The notes under the pieces were generated by a model, which saw nothing but the letters and a program-made list of their open reading frames with translations, did not search any database and was not told the origin of the DNA. Of a DNA stretch of 64,000 nt, positions 51,534 through 60,975 are shown in pieces. The stretch lies in the NCBI GenBank assembly GCA_900470095.1, contig UBZM01000050.1, positions 50,796 to 114,795 on the forward strand, read 5' to 3'. The translations under genes were made by a program, and so were the position numbers. The number at the start of each line of letters is the position of its first letter. Position 1 is the first letter of the stretch. The stretch comes from Hyphomicrobiales bacterium (GTDB taxonomy: Bacteria; Pseudomonadota; Alphaproteobacteria; Rhizobiales; Beijerinckiaceae).

Positions 51534-51907
51534 TCGAACAACGATCACGGGGATCGAACTGCGCGTGCTCGACTGAATTCGTCGTGACCATCGCTCATCG
51601 GATCACTCGTCAAATAGACATCTGGTGTAGGAGTTCGACGATTGACGGCAGTGTCGGCTCTGTCACTCCGCGACCCTCCGGGACAATGCCACTCGCGGCG
51701 ACTGAAGGAATTCAATAATTCGGATTTTCATGGTAATTTTATCAGTTTTTATTGTGAAATAATAGAATTACGAGATATATTACAGAAGCTGAGCTTACCT
51801 ATTATATGGTCTAGGTGAGTTTATACTTGGATCTAATCGACTGCGCCGTGCTCTCAATCTAGCATCGTCAAAGCCGTAATTTGAACGGTATCGATCAGGA
51901 GAGAACC
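51534..51907. other. Intergenic region with an A/T-rich island
   Basis: About 370 bp; 51711-51845 is strikingly A/T-rich in this GC-rich DNA, with runs of TTTT, TTATTGTGAAATAATAG and TTATATGG. It lies upstream of the metallo-beta-lactamase gene and could hold a strong promoter, a nucleoid-protein site, or a remnant of foreign DNA. No gene is seen in it. Confidence 0.45.
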
Positions 51908-52825
51908 ATGAGCCTAGACGTCGCTTCACGCTCCGGACGACCGGGGCCCGAAGAGCTGGTCCCGTCGCGCTACGCGGTGCGGGTCGGCGAGATTGATGTT
52001 CTGGTGGTCAGCGACGGGGTGCTGCCGCTCCCGACCAAGATGCTGGGGCATAACGTCGCCGAGACCGACCGGGCCAGTTGGCTGAACGACATGTTCCTGC
52101 CGTCCGACGCTTTCGACTGGGCGCTGAACGTAGTCCTGGTGCGCAGCGGCGAGCAGGTCATACTTATCGACGCCGGGCTGGGTCTTGATCCGGAACTGAA
52201 CCTGCCGCGGGCCGGACAACTGGTTAAGCGCCTGGAGGCCGCCGGCATCGATCTCGGCTCCGTCACCGACGTGGTGCTGACCCACATGCATATGGACCAT
52301 GTCGGCGGTCTCCTCGTCGAGGGGGTGAAGGACCGACTGCGCCCGGACCTGCGGATCCATGTGGCGGCCGCCGAGGTGAAGTTTTGGGAGGCGCCCGACT
52401 TCACGCACGTCAACATGCCGGCGGGTTTCCCGGATGCGCTTCGGTCGGCGGCCAAGCGGTTCGCGCAAGAGTATCGCAGACACCTGCGGCTGTTCGACGA
52501 GGAACACGAGGTCGCACCGGGCGTCATCGTCCGCCGTACGGGCGGCCACACGCCCGGACACAGCGTGGTCCGTCTGTCCTCAGGCGGCGACCGCCTGACA
52601 TTCGCCGGTGACGCCGTTTTCGCTGTGGGGTTCGAACACCCTGACTGGTATAACGGCTTCGAGCACGACCCCGAGGAAGCGGCCCGCGTTCGCCAGCGTC
52701 TTCTAACGGAGCTGGCGGGGACCGGCGAACAGCTCGTGGCCACCCACCTCCCATTCCCGTCGGTCGGTCGGGTCGCGGTCGAGGGCGCTGCGTTCCGCTG
52801 GGTCCCCGTCTTCTGGGATTATTGA
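51908..52825 (+). CDS. Metallo-beta-lactamase-fold hydrolase
   Basis: A 305-residue MBL-fold protein. The metal-binding series is complete: THMHMDHVGG (His126, His128, Asp130, His131), GGHTPGHS, AGDAVF and a final His in ATHLPFP. The THMHMDHVGG variant and the size are shared by methyl-parathion-hydrolase-like and quorum-quenching lactonase-like enzymes. No signal peptide. Start ATG 51908 follows GGAGAGAA. A hydrolytic detoxification role is likely, but the substrate is unknown. Confidence 0.9.
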   Translation: MSLDVASRSGRPGPEELVPSRYAVRVGEIDVLVVSDGVLPLPTKMLGHNVAETDRASWLNDMFLPSDAFDWALNVVLVRSGEQVILIDAGLGLDPELNLPRAGQLVKRLEAAGIDLGSVTDVVLTHMHMDHVGGLLVEGVKDRLRPDLRIHVAAAEVKFWEAPDFTHVNMPAGFPDALRSAAKRFAQEYRRHLRLFDEEHEVAPGVIVRRTGGHTPGHSVVRLSSGGDRLTFAGDAVFAVGFEHPDWYNGFEHDPEEAARVRQRLLTELAGTGEQLVATHLPFPSVGRVAVEGAAFRWVPVFWDY

Positions 52826-52968
52826 ATACCTGTCTGGCCGTCGGCCGAGCTTGGCTGCGCAGGTTTCAAAGCCATGCCGGTTCGGCCGACAACCCGACCT
52901 CGACGAGGTCGCCCCCATCCCATCGATCGAACGACGCACCGCATGGGCGGCTGCGCAGGAGGCATCTC

Positions 52969-53721
52969 ATGAAAATCGTCATTATCGGCGGCACCGGACT
53001 GATCGGATCGAAGACCGCGGAGCGCCTGCGCAAGCAGGGGCATGAGGTCATTGCCGCCGCTCCGAATACCGGCGTCAATACGATCACCGGCGAAGGCTTG
53101 GCCCAGGTACTCGAGAATGCCGAGGTGGTAATCGACCTCGCTAACTCGCCTTCCTTCGAGGACAAGGCCGTGCTCGAGTTCTTCCGGACGTCCGGCAAGA
53201 ACCTGACGGCGGCGGAGAAGGTGGCCGGCGTCAAGCATCACGTCGCGCTCTCGATCGTCGGCACGGACCGTCTGCCTGACAGCGGCTATCTTCGCGCCAA
53301 GGTCGCTCAGGAAGAGATCATCCGGAAATCCGGCATTCGCTATACGGTCGTGCGATCCACGCAGTTCATGGAATTCCTCGGCGGCATTGCCCAGGCCGGC
53401 ACATCCGGCGACACCGCCCGCTTGTCGACGGGCAATCTTCAGCCGATCGCGTCCGACGATGTCGCCGATTTCGTAGCTGAGGCGGCGCTGGCCGCGCCGG
53501 CCAACGGCATCATCGAAATCTCGGGCCCGGAACGCGCGCGCCTTTGCGATTTCGTCGCCCGCTACCTCAAGGCGATCGGAGATGCCCGCACCGTCGTCGC
53601 TGATCCGGATGCCCGGTATTTCGGGACCAAGCTGGAGGCCGGCTCGCTCGTCTCCGACAACAATCCCCGCATCGGCCGGATCGACTTCGATCGCTGGTTC
53701 GCGACAGCTCCCCGGAAATAA
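52969..53721 (+). CDS. NmrA-like NAD(P)-binding protein (SDR family), copy 1
   Basis: A 250-residue atypical short-chain dehydrogenase/NmrA-like protein. The dinucleotide motif is MKIVIIGGTGLIGSKTAERL. Other marks are NAEVVIDLANSPSFEDKAVL, VKHHVALSIVGTDRLPDSGY and RYTVVRSTQFMEF. The usual SDR YxxxK is replaced by Y-(L)RAK, as in NmrA-like sensors and reductases. A close paralogue, with the same phrases, is at 63086-63856. ATG 52969 follows AGGAGG. It precedes a cupin gene by 63 bp. Confidence 0.9.
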   Translation: MKIVIIGGTGLIGSKTAERLRKQGHEVIAAAPNTGVNTITGEGLAQVLENAEVVIDLANSPSFEDKAVLEFFRTSGKNLTAAEKVAGVKHHVALSIVGTDRLPDSGYLRAKVAQEEIIRKSGIRYTVVRSTQFMEFLGGIAQAGTSGDTARLSTGNLQPIASDDVADFVAEAALAAPANGIIEISGPERARLCDFVARYLKAIGDARTVVADPDARYFGTKLEAGSLVSDNNPRIGRIDFDRWFATAPRK

Positions 53722-53784
53722 TGGCTCGTGGATGAGCCGATTTCGAAGCGGTTCATCCACCTCCATCGTGAAAGGACATTAGAC

Positions 53785-54210
53785 ATGACCAAGTCACTGG
53801 CGTGCGCCTTTGCGCTGACGGCTCTTCTGTCGATTTCGGCATTCGCACATGACACGCCCGGAGGTGGCGAAGGTGCAAAGGTGACGCTGGTCTACGACCG
53901 CGAGCTGCCTAACGTACCAGGCAAGAGCATGAGGGGCGTTCTCGTCGAATACGCTCCGGGCGGATTCTCGGATGGCCACACTCACCCGGCTTCCGCTTTC
54001 ATCTATGCAACCGTGCTCGAAGGGGGGATCCGCAGCCAGGTCAATGATGGCCCCGTCACGGTCTACAGGGCCGGCGAGAGCTTCTCGGAATTCCCGGGCG
54101 ACCGTCACGGTGTCAGCGAGAACGCGAGCAAGACCCATCCGGCAAAACTGCTCGCCGTGTTCGTCGTCGATACCGCCCAGCAGGAACTGACCTTCCCGCT
54201 CAAGAAGTAG
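53785..54210 (+). CDS. Exported cupin-domain protein
   Basis: A 141-residue exported protein. A signal peptide (SLACAFALTALLSISAFA) precedes a cupin barrel: motif 1 GHTHPASAFIYATVLEGGIR and motif 2 (YRAGESFSEFPGDRHGVSEN). Histidines at GHTHP and RHGVS should bind a metal. It is probably a small dioxygenase, isomerase or binding protein for an unknown ligand. ATG 53785 follows AAAGGA. It is next to an NmrA-like gene, and the two may be co-transcribed. Confidence 0.87.
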   Translation: MTKSLACAFALTALLSISAFAHDTPGGGEGAKVTLVYDRELPNVPGKSMRGVLVEYAPGGFSDGHTHPASAFIYATVLEGGIRSQVNDGPVTVYRAGESFSEFPGDRHGVSENASKTHPAKLLAVFVVDTAQQELTFPLKK

Positions 54211-54282
54211 CTGGCGACGCCGGACAGCGATCCGGCGCACTGTCTTCCTCAGCATGAGCTACCACCACCGGAAACTCTTCCC

Positions 54283-55230
54283 ATGCCCGGCGATGACCAC
54301 TTCCTGCCGTTGGTACTGATAAACATCCTCGGAACCGCCGGCATCGTCGTGTGGCACGTCCAGGGTTGCGACCGTCCGAGGGGTCGCCTGATCGTCCAGA
54401 TCCTATTCTTCATCGGCATGAGCATCGTGCTCTATACGGGAGGTATCGCTCCGCATCAGGCCGATGACGTCTATGCGGAGGGGCTGACTGCGGTGCTTTC
54501 CAAATCCGCCAGAATTCTCTGGTGGACCCATCTCGCCTGGACGATCATCGGCTTCATCCACATCTATGTCAGGCTTAATCGCAAGCCGCGGGAAGCACAC
54601 CTGATCCTGGATATGGCCGTCGCCGGCATCTATCTCGGTGTGGCGCTGTCGGTCATGGGTTTCGTCTTCGGCCTGCCCATCGCCACCCTGGTGACGACCT
54701 CGGGCGTCGTAGCTTTGATCCTGGGCCTCGCATTGCAGAACACGCTCGGCGATGTCTTTTCCGGCATCGCGCTGACTCTCGGCAAGGCCTATGCGATCGG
54801 CGACTGGGTCCAGTTGAGCGATGGCACGGCGGGCCGCGTCACGGAAACCAACTGGCGTTCGACCAACCTGCTGACCGGGTTGAACAATATCGTCGTGCTG
54901 CCGAACAGCATGCTAGCAAAGCAAAGCCTGACCAGCTTGAGCCGCCCCGACGAGTCGCACCTCATTACACTAGGCGTGCGCTTCGCCGCGGGGCAAAGGC
55001 CGCGCATCGTAGAGAACGCGATGCGGACCGTGCTGGAAACCAGTACCCGCATCGTAAAGGATCCCCCGCCAGCCGTTGCCCTCAAGGCCATCGATGCGGC
55101 GGCCATCGAGGTCGAGTTGCAGTTCCGTGTCGCGAGCCTCGCAACGGGGACATCCGCCAAGAACGAGATCATCGACCTCATCCATGACCAATGCAGCGCG
55201 AGCGGTCTTTCGCTGGCCGGGCCTGCCTAG
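54283..55230 (+). CDS. Mechanosensitive-channel (MscS) family protein
   Basis: A 315-residue MscS-type channel. About four membrane segments are followed by the pore and beta domain: VTTSGVVALILGLALQNTLG, DVFSGIALTLGKAYAIGDWV, GTAGRVTETNWRSTNL and NNIVVLPNSMLAKQSL. The long third segment with the G/A pattern is a hallmark of MscS. It would open under membrane tension to release solutes. It lies 73 bp after the cupin gene and ~230 bp before the histidine kinase gene. Confidence 0.93.
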   Translation: MPGDDHFLPLVLINILGTAGIVVWHVQGCDRPRGRLIVQILFFIGMSIVLYTGGIAPHQADDVYAEGLTAVLSKSARILWWTHLAWTIIGFIHIYVRLNRKPREAHLILDMAVAGIYLGVALSVMGFVFGLPIATLVTTSGVVALILGLALQNTLGDVFSGIALTLGKAYAIGDWVQLSDGTAGRVTETNWRSTNLLTGLNNIVVLPNSMLAKQSLTSLSRPDESHLITLGVRFAAGQRPRIVENAMRTVLETSTRIVKDPPPAVALKAIDAAAIEVELQFRVASLATGTSAKNEIIDLIHDQCSASGLSLAGPA

Positions 55231-55458
55231 AAGTCTCCATTCTGGTGCCAAGGTGGATTGCGGCGCTCTTCCCGCACGCCGTCGCGCGCAGCAACGGAAC
55301 ACTGGACGATCTCCCTGCAAGTCATGGATTTCCATAAGTGCGGCCGAGGCGTCCTGGCGCTAGTTTCCACTGAGCTTGCCAGCCGGATGTTCGAAGACTG
55401 GTGCTAGATGAAGCTGTGACGGTTTCCAGGTAATCCGTCTCGGGAAGGGCACGCGACC

Positions 55459-58389
55459 ATGATTGCAGCGCTCCATCGAACGCCACCGTTCCTCGTGTCC
55501 CTGACTCTGGCTATTGGCCTCCTGGCATACTGGCTGGCCGGGTCCACCATAGGAATACTGGCGCCGCTCGGTGCGCTCTTCCTCTATGCGCGAGGATATC
55601 TGCTTCGATCGCTCTGGGGCGGGCTGCTTGCCGCCTTTGCCGGTGCGACGGTCACCGCCGTACTATATCCTGGCGCCGTACGGGAAGCCGCGCTTTCCGT
55701 TGGCGCATCCGTCGCGGTGGCCGCGTGCATGGGCGCGCTCATCGTGCGCGATCCGTCCAGACGAGGCGCCCGGGACGCGGCCGCGCAACGACAAGCGCCG
55801 GGCCATCCCGGTGGTCTCGGGGCCATTCCAGATGACGTGGCCGAGGGTGCGATCCACCCAGATGACAGGGCTGCGATCGCACAGGCGGCGGCCTATGCGT
55901 TCTGGACGGGCGTGCCGCAGGTGACGAGCTATCGGTTGCGCCTGCCGGACGGCAGATATCGCTGGACCGAGCTCCGTGCCGAGCCGGGCTATGGCGTCAG
56001 CGTCGATGTCGACGCCATGGTTTCGAGACCGGATGATCGCTGGACTGTCACGGAATCGCTTGGCGAGACCGTGCAGGCGGTACAGGCCGCCAAGGTGATC
56101 GAGAGCTTGCACGGCAAGGCCTGGGCTTTCGATGCGACAGGGAAGTTCACCTATGTGACCCCTGCTGCTCAGATTGCCATCGACATGGCTCTGGAGGATC
56201 TCAATCGCCGTCTCGGCGAGCGGGAATTCATCGATGGCGGTGAGGTCGGCTGGATGCGCGGTGTTCATCCGGACGATGTCGACGGCGCCGCCGCGACCCT
56301 GCGCCATTGCCTGAAAACGGGCGAGCCGTGGAACATCGAATACCGCATGCTGCGCGCGACGGGCCACTATGTCTGGCACCGCATTTCAGCGCGGCCGACA
56401 CGGGATGGCGAGGGGCGCATCACCGGCTGGTTCGGGACCTCGATCGATATCGACGTCTACAAGAAAACCGAGGCTGCGCTGCGAGAGCGAGAAAAGCATC
56501 TCGAACAGCTCATCGACACGGTGCCAGCCATGATCTGGAGCATGTCATCGGAGGGGCGACCCATCTATCTCAACAGGCGGATCATGGAGGTCACCGGCGC
56601 CACGCTAGATACCGTCAAGGCGTCGGATGGGTCTCTTTCTTTGAAGAAGATGATTCATCCGAATTTCTGGGAGCTGGCAGAGCAAACCTTCACGAGATCG
56701 GTCGTGACGGGCGCGCCGTACAACATCAAGTACCTCCAACATCGGGCTGGCGGCACCTATCGATGGACGCAAACGCGCGCTGAACCTCTGCGCGACGAAG
56801 CCGGTAAGATTATTCGATGGTACGGTGTATCCGTCGATATCCACGATCTGATCACCACACAGACCGAACTCAATCTCCGAAAGCAGGAATTGACGCGGCT
56901 GATCGATCTGGTTCCGAGCTTCCTCTGGCGACTGACACCGACCGGGGCGCCGAATTTCTTCAACCGCCGCTTCATCGACTTCCTGGGCATTGACGAAGGC
57001 GGCCTCGAGCAATCCCAGACGGAGCGATACGCGGCCGCCCTGAAGGAGGCGATCCACCCGGACGATGCCAGTCGGGTGTGGGCCGAACTCAAGCGTTGTC
57101 TGAGCAGCGGCCGGCCCTACGCGATGCGCTATCGCTTACGCCGCCACGATGGCGTCTATCGCTGGATGGACGGGCGCGCGGAGCCGCTTCTGGATGACGA
57201 TGGCAGCATCATCCAGTGGCATGGTCTGTCCCACGACATCGACGACCAACTCCGCGTGGAGGATGCACTCAGGGAAAGCGAGCGATCGCTGCGTCAGTTG
57301 GTGGAGACGCTGCCTGCCCTCATCTACTGCGCCGCGCCGAATGGCGAACCGATCTATCGAAGCGAGAAGCTCGGGGAATTTCTTGGCTTCGGACTCGGAG
57401 ACAAGGACGCAGAGGGTCAGACACGCCTGGCCGGCACGCTCGAAGCGATCATCCATCCCGATGACCTCCCCAACGTCAAAGAAAAATATGGGCGTTCGCT
57501 GGCGACCGGCACGTCCTATGCGATGAAACACCGCCTCCGGCGGGCGGACGGCGAGTTTCGCTGGGTCGAGACGCGAACCGCGGCGATGCGAAATGCCGAA
57601 GGGGAGATCGTTCAATGGAACGGCATCTCCTTCGAGATCGAAGATCAGGTGCGCGCGCAGGAAGCGCTGACATTGACGCAGGAGCGCCTGGCTCGCGCAG
57701 CGCAGGCCGCGAGCCTGGCAGAGCTCTCCGCTTCGATCGCCCATGAGGTCAACCAGCCGCTCGCGGCCGTGGTCGCCAATTCGCACGCATGCCAGCGCTG
57801 GCTGACCTCGGACCCGCCCAATCTTGAGCGGGCGCAGAGAACCATCGAACGCATCATCCGGGATGCGAATTCAGCCGCCGATGTCGTCGGCCGGGTCCGT
57901 GCCTTGTTCAGGCAGACGGACCAAGCGCGAAACCTCTGCCCGCTCGACGCCATTCTTCATGAGGCGAGGGATCTGATGATGGAAGAAGCGGCCCGGCGCC
58001 GCATGCGTATCGAGGTCGAAGTCGGGGCTGGTCTTCCGTCGCTGGAGCTGGATCGCATCCAGATCCAGCAGGTCCTGGTCAACCTGATCCGCAACGGCCT
58101 TGAGGCGATGGAGCCTGCTCGGCGCGGGGTTCTTCGCGTCCGAACATTGCGCGCCGGCGATTTCGTCAGGACCGAAGTCCGGGACACCGGCATGGGTCTT
58201 GGCGCGCCCGATAAGGTCTTCGAAGCCTTCTTCTCAACGAAACCCAATGGGATGGGCATGGGGTTGGCGATATCGCGAACCATCATCGAGACCCATGGCG
58301 GGCGACTGTGGGCAGAGAACAACCAGGACGGCGGGGCGGCGTTCATCTTCACCCTGCCTGTCGAAGCGAAATCCGATCATGACCGTTGA
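55459..58389 (+). CDS. Multi-PAS sensor histidine kinase
   Basis: A 976-residue kinase. Residues ~10-100 hold about four hydrophobic segments (LVSLTLAIGLLAYWLAG and after). Then come about five PAS/PAC units with the recurring 'IHPDD...G.P....YRLR..DG.YRW...R..P' pattern: near 130-175 (partial), 215-345, 350-475, 480-600 and 610-735. The kinase core has the H-box SIAHEVNQPLAA (His762), N-box VNLIRNGLEAME (Asn879), GMGLGAPDKVFEAFFSTKPN and GMGMGLAISRTIIETHGG. The HisKA subtype is like FixL/TodS. No receiver domain is present; three response regulators follow. Signals are unknown; a soluble PAS ligand or redox cofactor is possible. Confidence 0.95.
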   Translation: MIAALHRTPPFLVSLTLAIGLLAYWLAGSTIGILAPLGALFLYARGYLLRSLWGGLLAAFAGATVTAVLYPGAVREAALSVGASVAVAACMGALIVRDPSRRGARDAAAQRQAPGHPGGLGAIPDDVAEGAIHPDDRAAIAQAAAYAFWTGVPQVTSYRLRLPDGRYRWTELRAEPGYGVSVDVDAMVSRPDDRWTVTESLGETVQAVQAAKVIESLHGKAWAFDATGKFTYVTPAAQIAIDMALEDLNRRLGEREFIDGGEVGWMRGVHPDDVDGAAATLRHCLKTGEPWNIEYRMLRATGHYVWHRISARPTRDGEGRITGWFGTSIDIDVYKKTEAALREREKHLEQLIDTVPAMIWSMSSEGRPIYLNRRIMEVTGATLDTVKASDGSLSLKKMIHPNFWELAEQTFTRSVVTGAPYNIKYLQHRAGGTYRWTQTRAEPLRDEAGKIIRWYGVSVDIHDLITTQTELNLRKQELTRLIDLVPSFLWRLTPTGAPNFFNRRFIDFLGIDEGGLEQSQTERYAAALKEAIHPDDASRVWAELKRCLSSGRPYAMRYRLRRHDGVYRWMDGRAEPLLDDDGSIIQWHGLSHDIDDQLRVEDALRESERSLRQLVETLPALIYCAAPNGEPIYRSEKLGEFLGFGLGDKDAEGQTRLAGTLEAIIHPDDLPNVKEKYGRSLATGTSYAMKHRLRRADGEFRWVETRTAAMRNAEGEIVQWNGISFEIEDQVRAQEALTLTQERLARAAQAASLAELSASIAHEVNQPLAAVVANSHACQRWLTSDPPNLERAQRTIERIIRDANSAADVVGRVRALFRQTDQARNLCPLDAILHEARDLMMEEAARRRMRIEVEVGAGLPSLELDRIQIQQVLVNLIRNGLEAMEPARRGVLRVRTLRAGDFVRTEVRDTGMGLGAPDKVFEAFFSTKPNGMGMGLAISRTIIETHGGRLWAENNQDGGAAFIFTLPVEAKSDHDR

Positions 58390-59020
58390 CGACACAATCG
58401 TGTTCATCGTCGACGACGACGATGCGCTCCGGGAAGCCCTGGGCGAGTTGCTGGCGGCGAACGGTGTCCGATCAGTCCCATTCAGCTCCGCCGGCGACTA
58501 TATCGGCTCGAACAAGCCCGATCTCCCGGCCTGCCTGATTCTCGATGTCGAGCTTCCCGATATCAATGGGCTGGAGCTGCAACGCCAGATCGCGCAGGGA
58601 GACCATCCGCCGATCGTCTTCATCACGGGGCATGGCGACATCCCGTCATCGGTGCGAGCCATCAAACATGGTGCCGTCGATTTCCTGACCAAGCCGTTCA
58701 GCGATACGGCGCTGCTCTTGGCCATCCGCTCGGCAATAGCGCAGGATCGGGAAACAAGGGCGAAGCGCGCCGAGCTCACGCTGCTGAAGCAACGCTATCA
58801 CGAGCTCTCTCCGCGAGAGCGCGACGTGCTTCCGCTGGTCGTGAGCGGACTCCTCAACAAGCAAGCTGCGGCCGAGCTCGGCATCAGCGAAGTCACCCTT
58901 CAGATTCATAGAAGAAACGTGATGCAGAAAATGGCGGCGTCATCGCTCGCCGACCTGGTGCGAATTGCGGAGCGGTTGGAAATCCCGATCCAGCATTCGC
59001 GCCGGATGGGAGGAATCTAA
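58379..59020 (+). CDS. FixJ-type response regulator (receiver + LuxR HTH), first
   Basis: A 213-residue regulator. The receiver shows VFIVDDDDALREALGELLAA, LILDVELPDINGLELQRQI (Asp56 as phosphoacceptor), ITGHGDIPSSVRAIKHGAVD and FLTKPF. The C-terminal LuxR-type HTH shows LSPRERDVLPLVVSGLLNKQ and AAAELGISEVTLQIHRRNVM. The start codon overlaps the kinase's stop region by 11 bp, so translation is coupled. It is the probable output regulator for the PAS kinase. Confidence 0.95.
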   Translation: MTVDDTIVFIVDDDDALREALGELLAANGVRSVPFSSAGDYIGSNKPDLPACLILDVELPDINGLELQRQIAQGDHPPIVFITGHGDIPSSVRAIKHGAVDFLTKPFSDTALLLAIRSAIAQDRETRAKRAELTLLKQRYHELSPRERDVLPLVVSGLLNKQAAAELGISEVTLQIHRRNVMQKMAASSLADLVRIAERLEIPIQHSRRMGGI

Positions 59021-59022
59021 GC

Positions 59023-59400
59023 GTGACCAAGCATAAATCTGTCGTGGCCGTCGTCGATGACGATCCGAGATTGCTCGAATCGCTTGAGGAATTGCTCGAG
59101 TCTGCGGGATATGCGGTTCGTAGCTTCTCGTCCGCGGCAGCGCTGACCCGGGCTGGCCTCTCCGGACTGGATCTCCTCATCACTGATGTCGGCATGCCGG
59201 GGTTGAACGGCTTCGAGCTGCGCGACCTCGTCAACCAAGAGCGTCCGGATCTGCCGGTATTTCTCATCACTGGGCGCCACGAGATTGCCGAGCAGATCAG
59301 GGCGCGGGCCGTAGAGAGCTTCTTCTGCAAGCCGTTCGATGGCCAAGCCTTACTCGCCGCGATCGCAAGGGCATTAACTCAACAGGGACGTGGAAGGTGA
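59023..59400 (+). CDS. Single-domain response regulator (receiver only)
   Basis: A 125-residue receiver domain without an output domain: VVAVVDDDPRLLESLEELLE, LDLLITDVGMPGLNGFELRD (Asp55), FLITGRHEIAEQIRARAVES and FFCKPFDG (Lys in FFCKPF). The start is GTG 59023, two bases after the previous stop codon; ribosome site weak, so coupled. It may act as a phosphate sink, or in a phosphorelay between the kinase and the FixJ-type regulators. Confidence 0.93.
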   Translation: MTKHKSVVAVVDDDPRLLESLEELLESAGYAVRSFSSAAALTRAGLSGLDLLITDVGMPGLNGFELRDLVNQERPDLPVFLITGRHEIAEQIRARAVESFFCKPFDGQALLAAIARALTQQGRGR

Positions 59401-59402
59401 AC

Positions 59403-60095
59403 ATGATCATTGACCGCTCACTCTCGCGGAAATCGGTGCTCTCCTCCAGGCGAGGTGCAGCCGAAGAACAGCAGCCTCTCATCATCATAGTCGATGACGA
59501 CGCCTCGGTCCGAGACGCACTGTCCGAGCTGATGGAGTCAGCCGGCTTCGCAGCGGTTTCGTTCAGCTCGACGCAGGCGCTGCTCGAGACCAGCATGCTC
59601 GACCGGCCGGGATGTCTCATTCTCGACGTGCGTATGCCCGGCTTCAGCGGGCTCGACCTCCAGCGTCATCTGACGATGAACGGAAATCCCAAGCCGATCA
59701 TCTTCCTCACCGCGCATGGCGACATCCCCATGACCGTCCAGGCCATGAAAGCAGGCGCGGTGGATTTCCTGACGAAGCCGGTTCGCGACCAGACGCTTCT
59801 GGACGCGGTCAATGCGGCGATCGGGCTGGATGCGGCGCGAAGGGCGGAAGCTGCGAAGATCAAGGGATGTGTCGAGCGCTTGCAGACTCTGACGCCACGG
59901 GAGCGCGAAGTCATGTGCGAGGTCGCACGGGGTCGCCTCAACAAGCAGATCGCCTTCGACCTCGGCATCAGCGAGGTCACGGTCAAGCTGCACCGGGGCA
60001 ACCTGATGCGGAAGATGGAAGCTGCCTCACTCGGCGAACTTATCAGGGCGTGGGAAGCTCTACCGGTTGGGATGCGTATGGCGAACGCCGCCTAG
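59403..60095 (+). CDS. FixJ-type response regulator (receiver + LuxR HTH), second
   Basis: A 230-residue regulator with a short basic N-terminal extension (RSLSRKSVLSSRRGAAEEQQ), a receiver domain (IIIVDDDASVRDALSELMES, LILDVRMPGFSGLDLQRHLT with Asp75, FLTAHGDIPMTVQAMKAGAV, DFLTKPVRD) and a LuxR-type HTH (LTPREREVMCEVARGRLNKQ, IAFDLGISEVTVKLHRGNLM). ATG 59403 follows GGAAGG at 6 bases; an upstream GTG overlaps the previous stop codon. It is a paralogue of the first regulator. Two FixJ-type outputs in one operon imply branched signalling. Confidence 0.95.
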   Translation: MIIDRSLSRKSVLSSRRGAAEEQQPLIIIVDDDASVRDALSELMESAGFAAVSFSSTQALLETSMLDRPGCLILDVRMPGFSGLDLQRHLTMNGNPKPIIFLTAHGDIPMTVQAMKAGAVDFLTKPVRDQTLLDAVNAAIGLDAARRAEAAKIKGCVERLQTLTPREREVMCEVARGRLNKQIAFDLGISEVTVKLHRGNLMRKMEAASLGELIRAWEALPVGMRMANAA

Positions 60096-60106
60096 CCTTG
60101 GCGCGG

Positions 60107-60132
60107 CTGGAGCACCGGATTCGGTGCTCCAG
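60107..60132 (+). terminator. Hairpin after the two-component operon
   Basis: CTGGAGCACCG at 60107-60117 pairs perfectly with CGGTGCTCCAG at 60122-60132 (loop GATT), 11 bp after the last regulator's stop. No T-run. It is a good candidate for the end of the kinase-regulator operon. Confidence 0.6.
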
Positions 60133-60213
60133 AGCTCATGGTCACGGCGTGATGCCTCGCCAATGCGCCGGAATGGCTGGGCGAAGGAAACGGCATGGCG
60201 ACCTCTCCTGAGA

Positions 60214-60963
60214 TCAGGTCAGCGTGATGCCGCCATCGACGGCCAGGTTGACGCCGGTGATGAATTCCCCGTCGCCGGAGCAGAGAAAGAGAGCCGCCTG
60301 TGCGAGTTCTTCCGGCTTGCCCATCCGGCCGAACGGGATCATCCGGGCGGCCTGCTCCTCTACCTGCGCCTGCGTTTCCGGAGCGACGCCGAGCTTTCCA
60401 ATAATCGGCGTATCGGTCGGGCCGGGGCTGAGCACGTTCACGCGGATGCGCCTGTCCTTAAGTTCCAGTGCCCAGTTGCGCGCAAACGCTTCGATTGCTG
60501 CCTTGCTGCCAGCGTAGACCGCGTGACCATCCAGCACCTTGCGGCTCGCGATTGAACTCGTCAGCAGGATCGCGCCGCCATCACGCAATAGCGGAGCGAT
60601 CTTCTGAACGCCGAAAAACGTGCCGCGCGCATTGGTGAGGAATTGCGTGTCGTAGTCGGCGGCCGTCACGTTGAAGCTCGGCTGAATGCGGATGCTGCCC
60701 GCATTCGCCACATAGATGTCGACCTGTCTGAACCGATCGGAGACCAGCGCGGCGACACGTTCGTGCGTGGCGAGGTCGGCGACGTCACCTGCGAGGCCGG
60801 TCGCCTGAGACCCGAGGGCGGCGACGGCTTCGGTCACGGCGTCTTCTCGACGACCGATGATCAGCACCTTCGCACCTGCGGCTATGAACAGGCGCGCTGT
60901 CGCGAAGCCGATCCCGCTGTTGCCGCCGGTGATCACGGCGACCTTGTTCGACAATTTTCCCAT
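60214..60963 (-). CDS. Classical SDR-family oxidoreductase
   Basis: A 249-residue short-chain dehydrogenase. Cofactor motif VAVITGGNSGIGFATARLF, NAG motif DIYVANAGSIR, catalytic Ser in LLTSSIASRK and Tyr-Lys in AVYAGSKAAIEAF, plus RIRVNVLSPGPTDTPI and GVNLAVDGGITLT at the end. ATG 60963 is preferred: GGAG lies 7 bases upstream, and ATG 60975 leaves no site. The substrate is unknown. It is isolated, convergent with the two-component operon. Confidence 0.93.
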   Translation of the reverse strand: MGKLSNKVAVITGGNSGIGFATARLFIAAGAKVLIIGRREDAVTEAVAALGSQATGLAGDVADLATHERVAALVSDRFRQVDIYVANAGSIRIQPSFNVTAADYDTQFLTNARGTFFGVQKIAPLLRDGGAILLTSSIASRKVLDGHAVYAGSKAAIEAFARNWALELKDRRIRVNVLSPGPTDTPIIGKLGVAPETQAQVEEQAARMIPFGRMGKPEELAQAALFLCSGDGEFITGVNLAVDGGITLT

Positions 60964-60975
60964 GTGGATCTCCAT

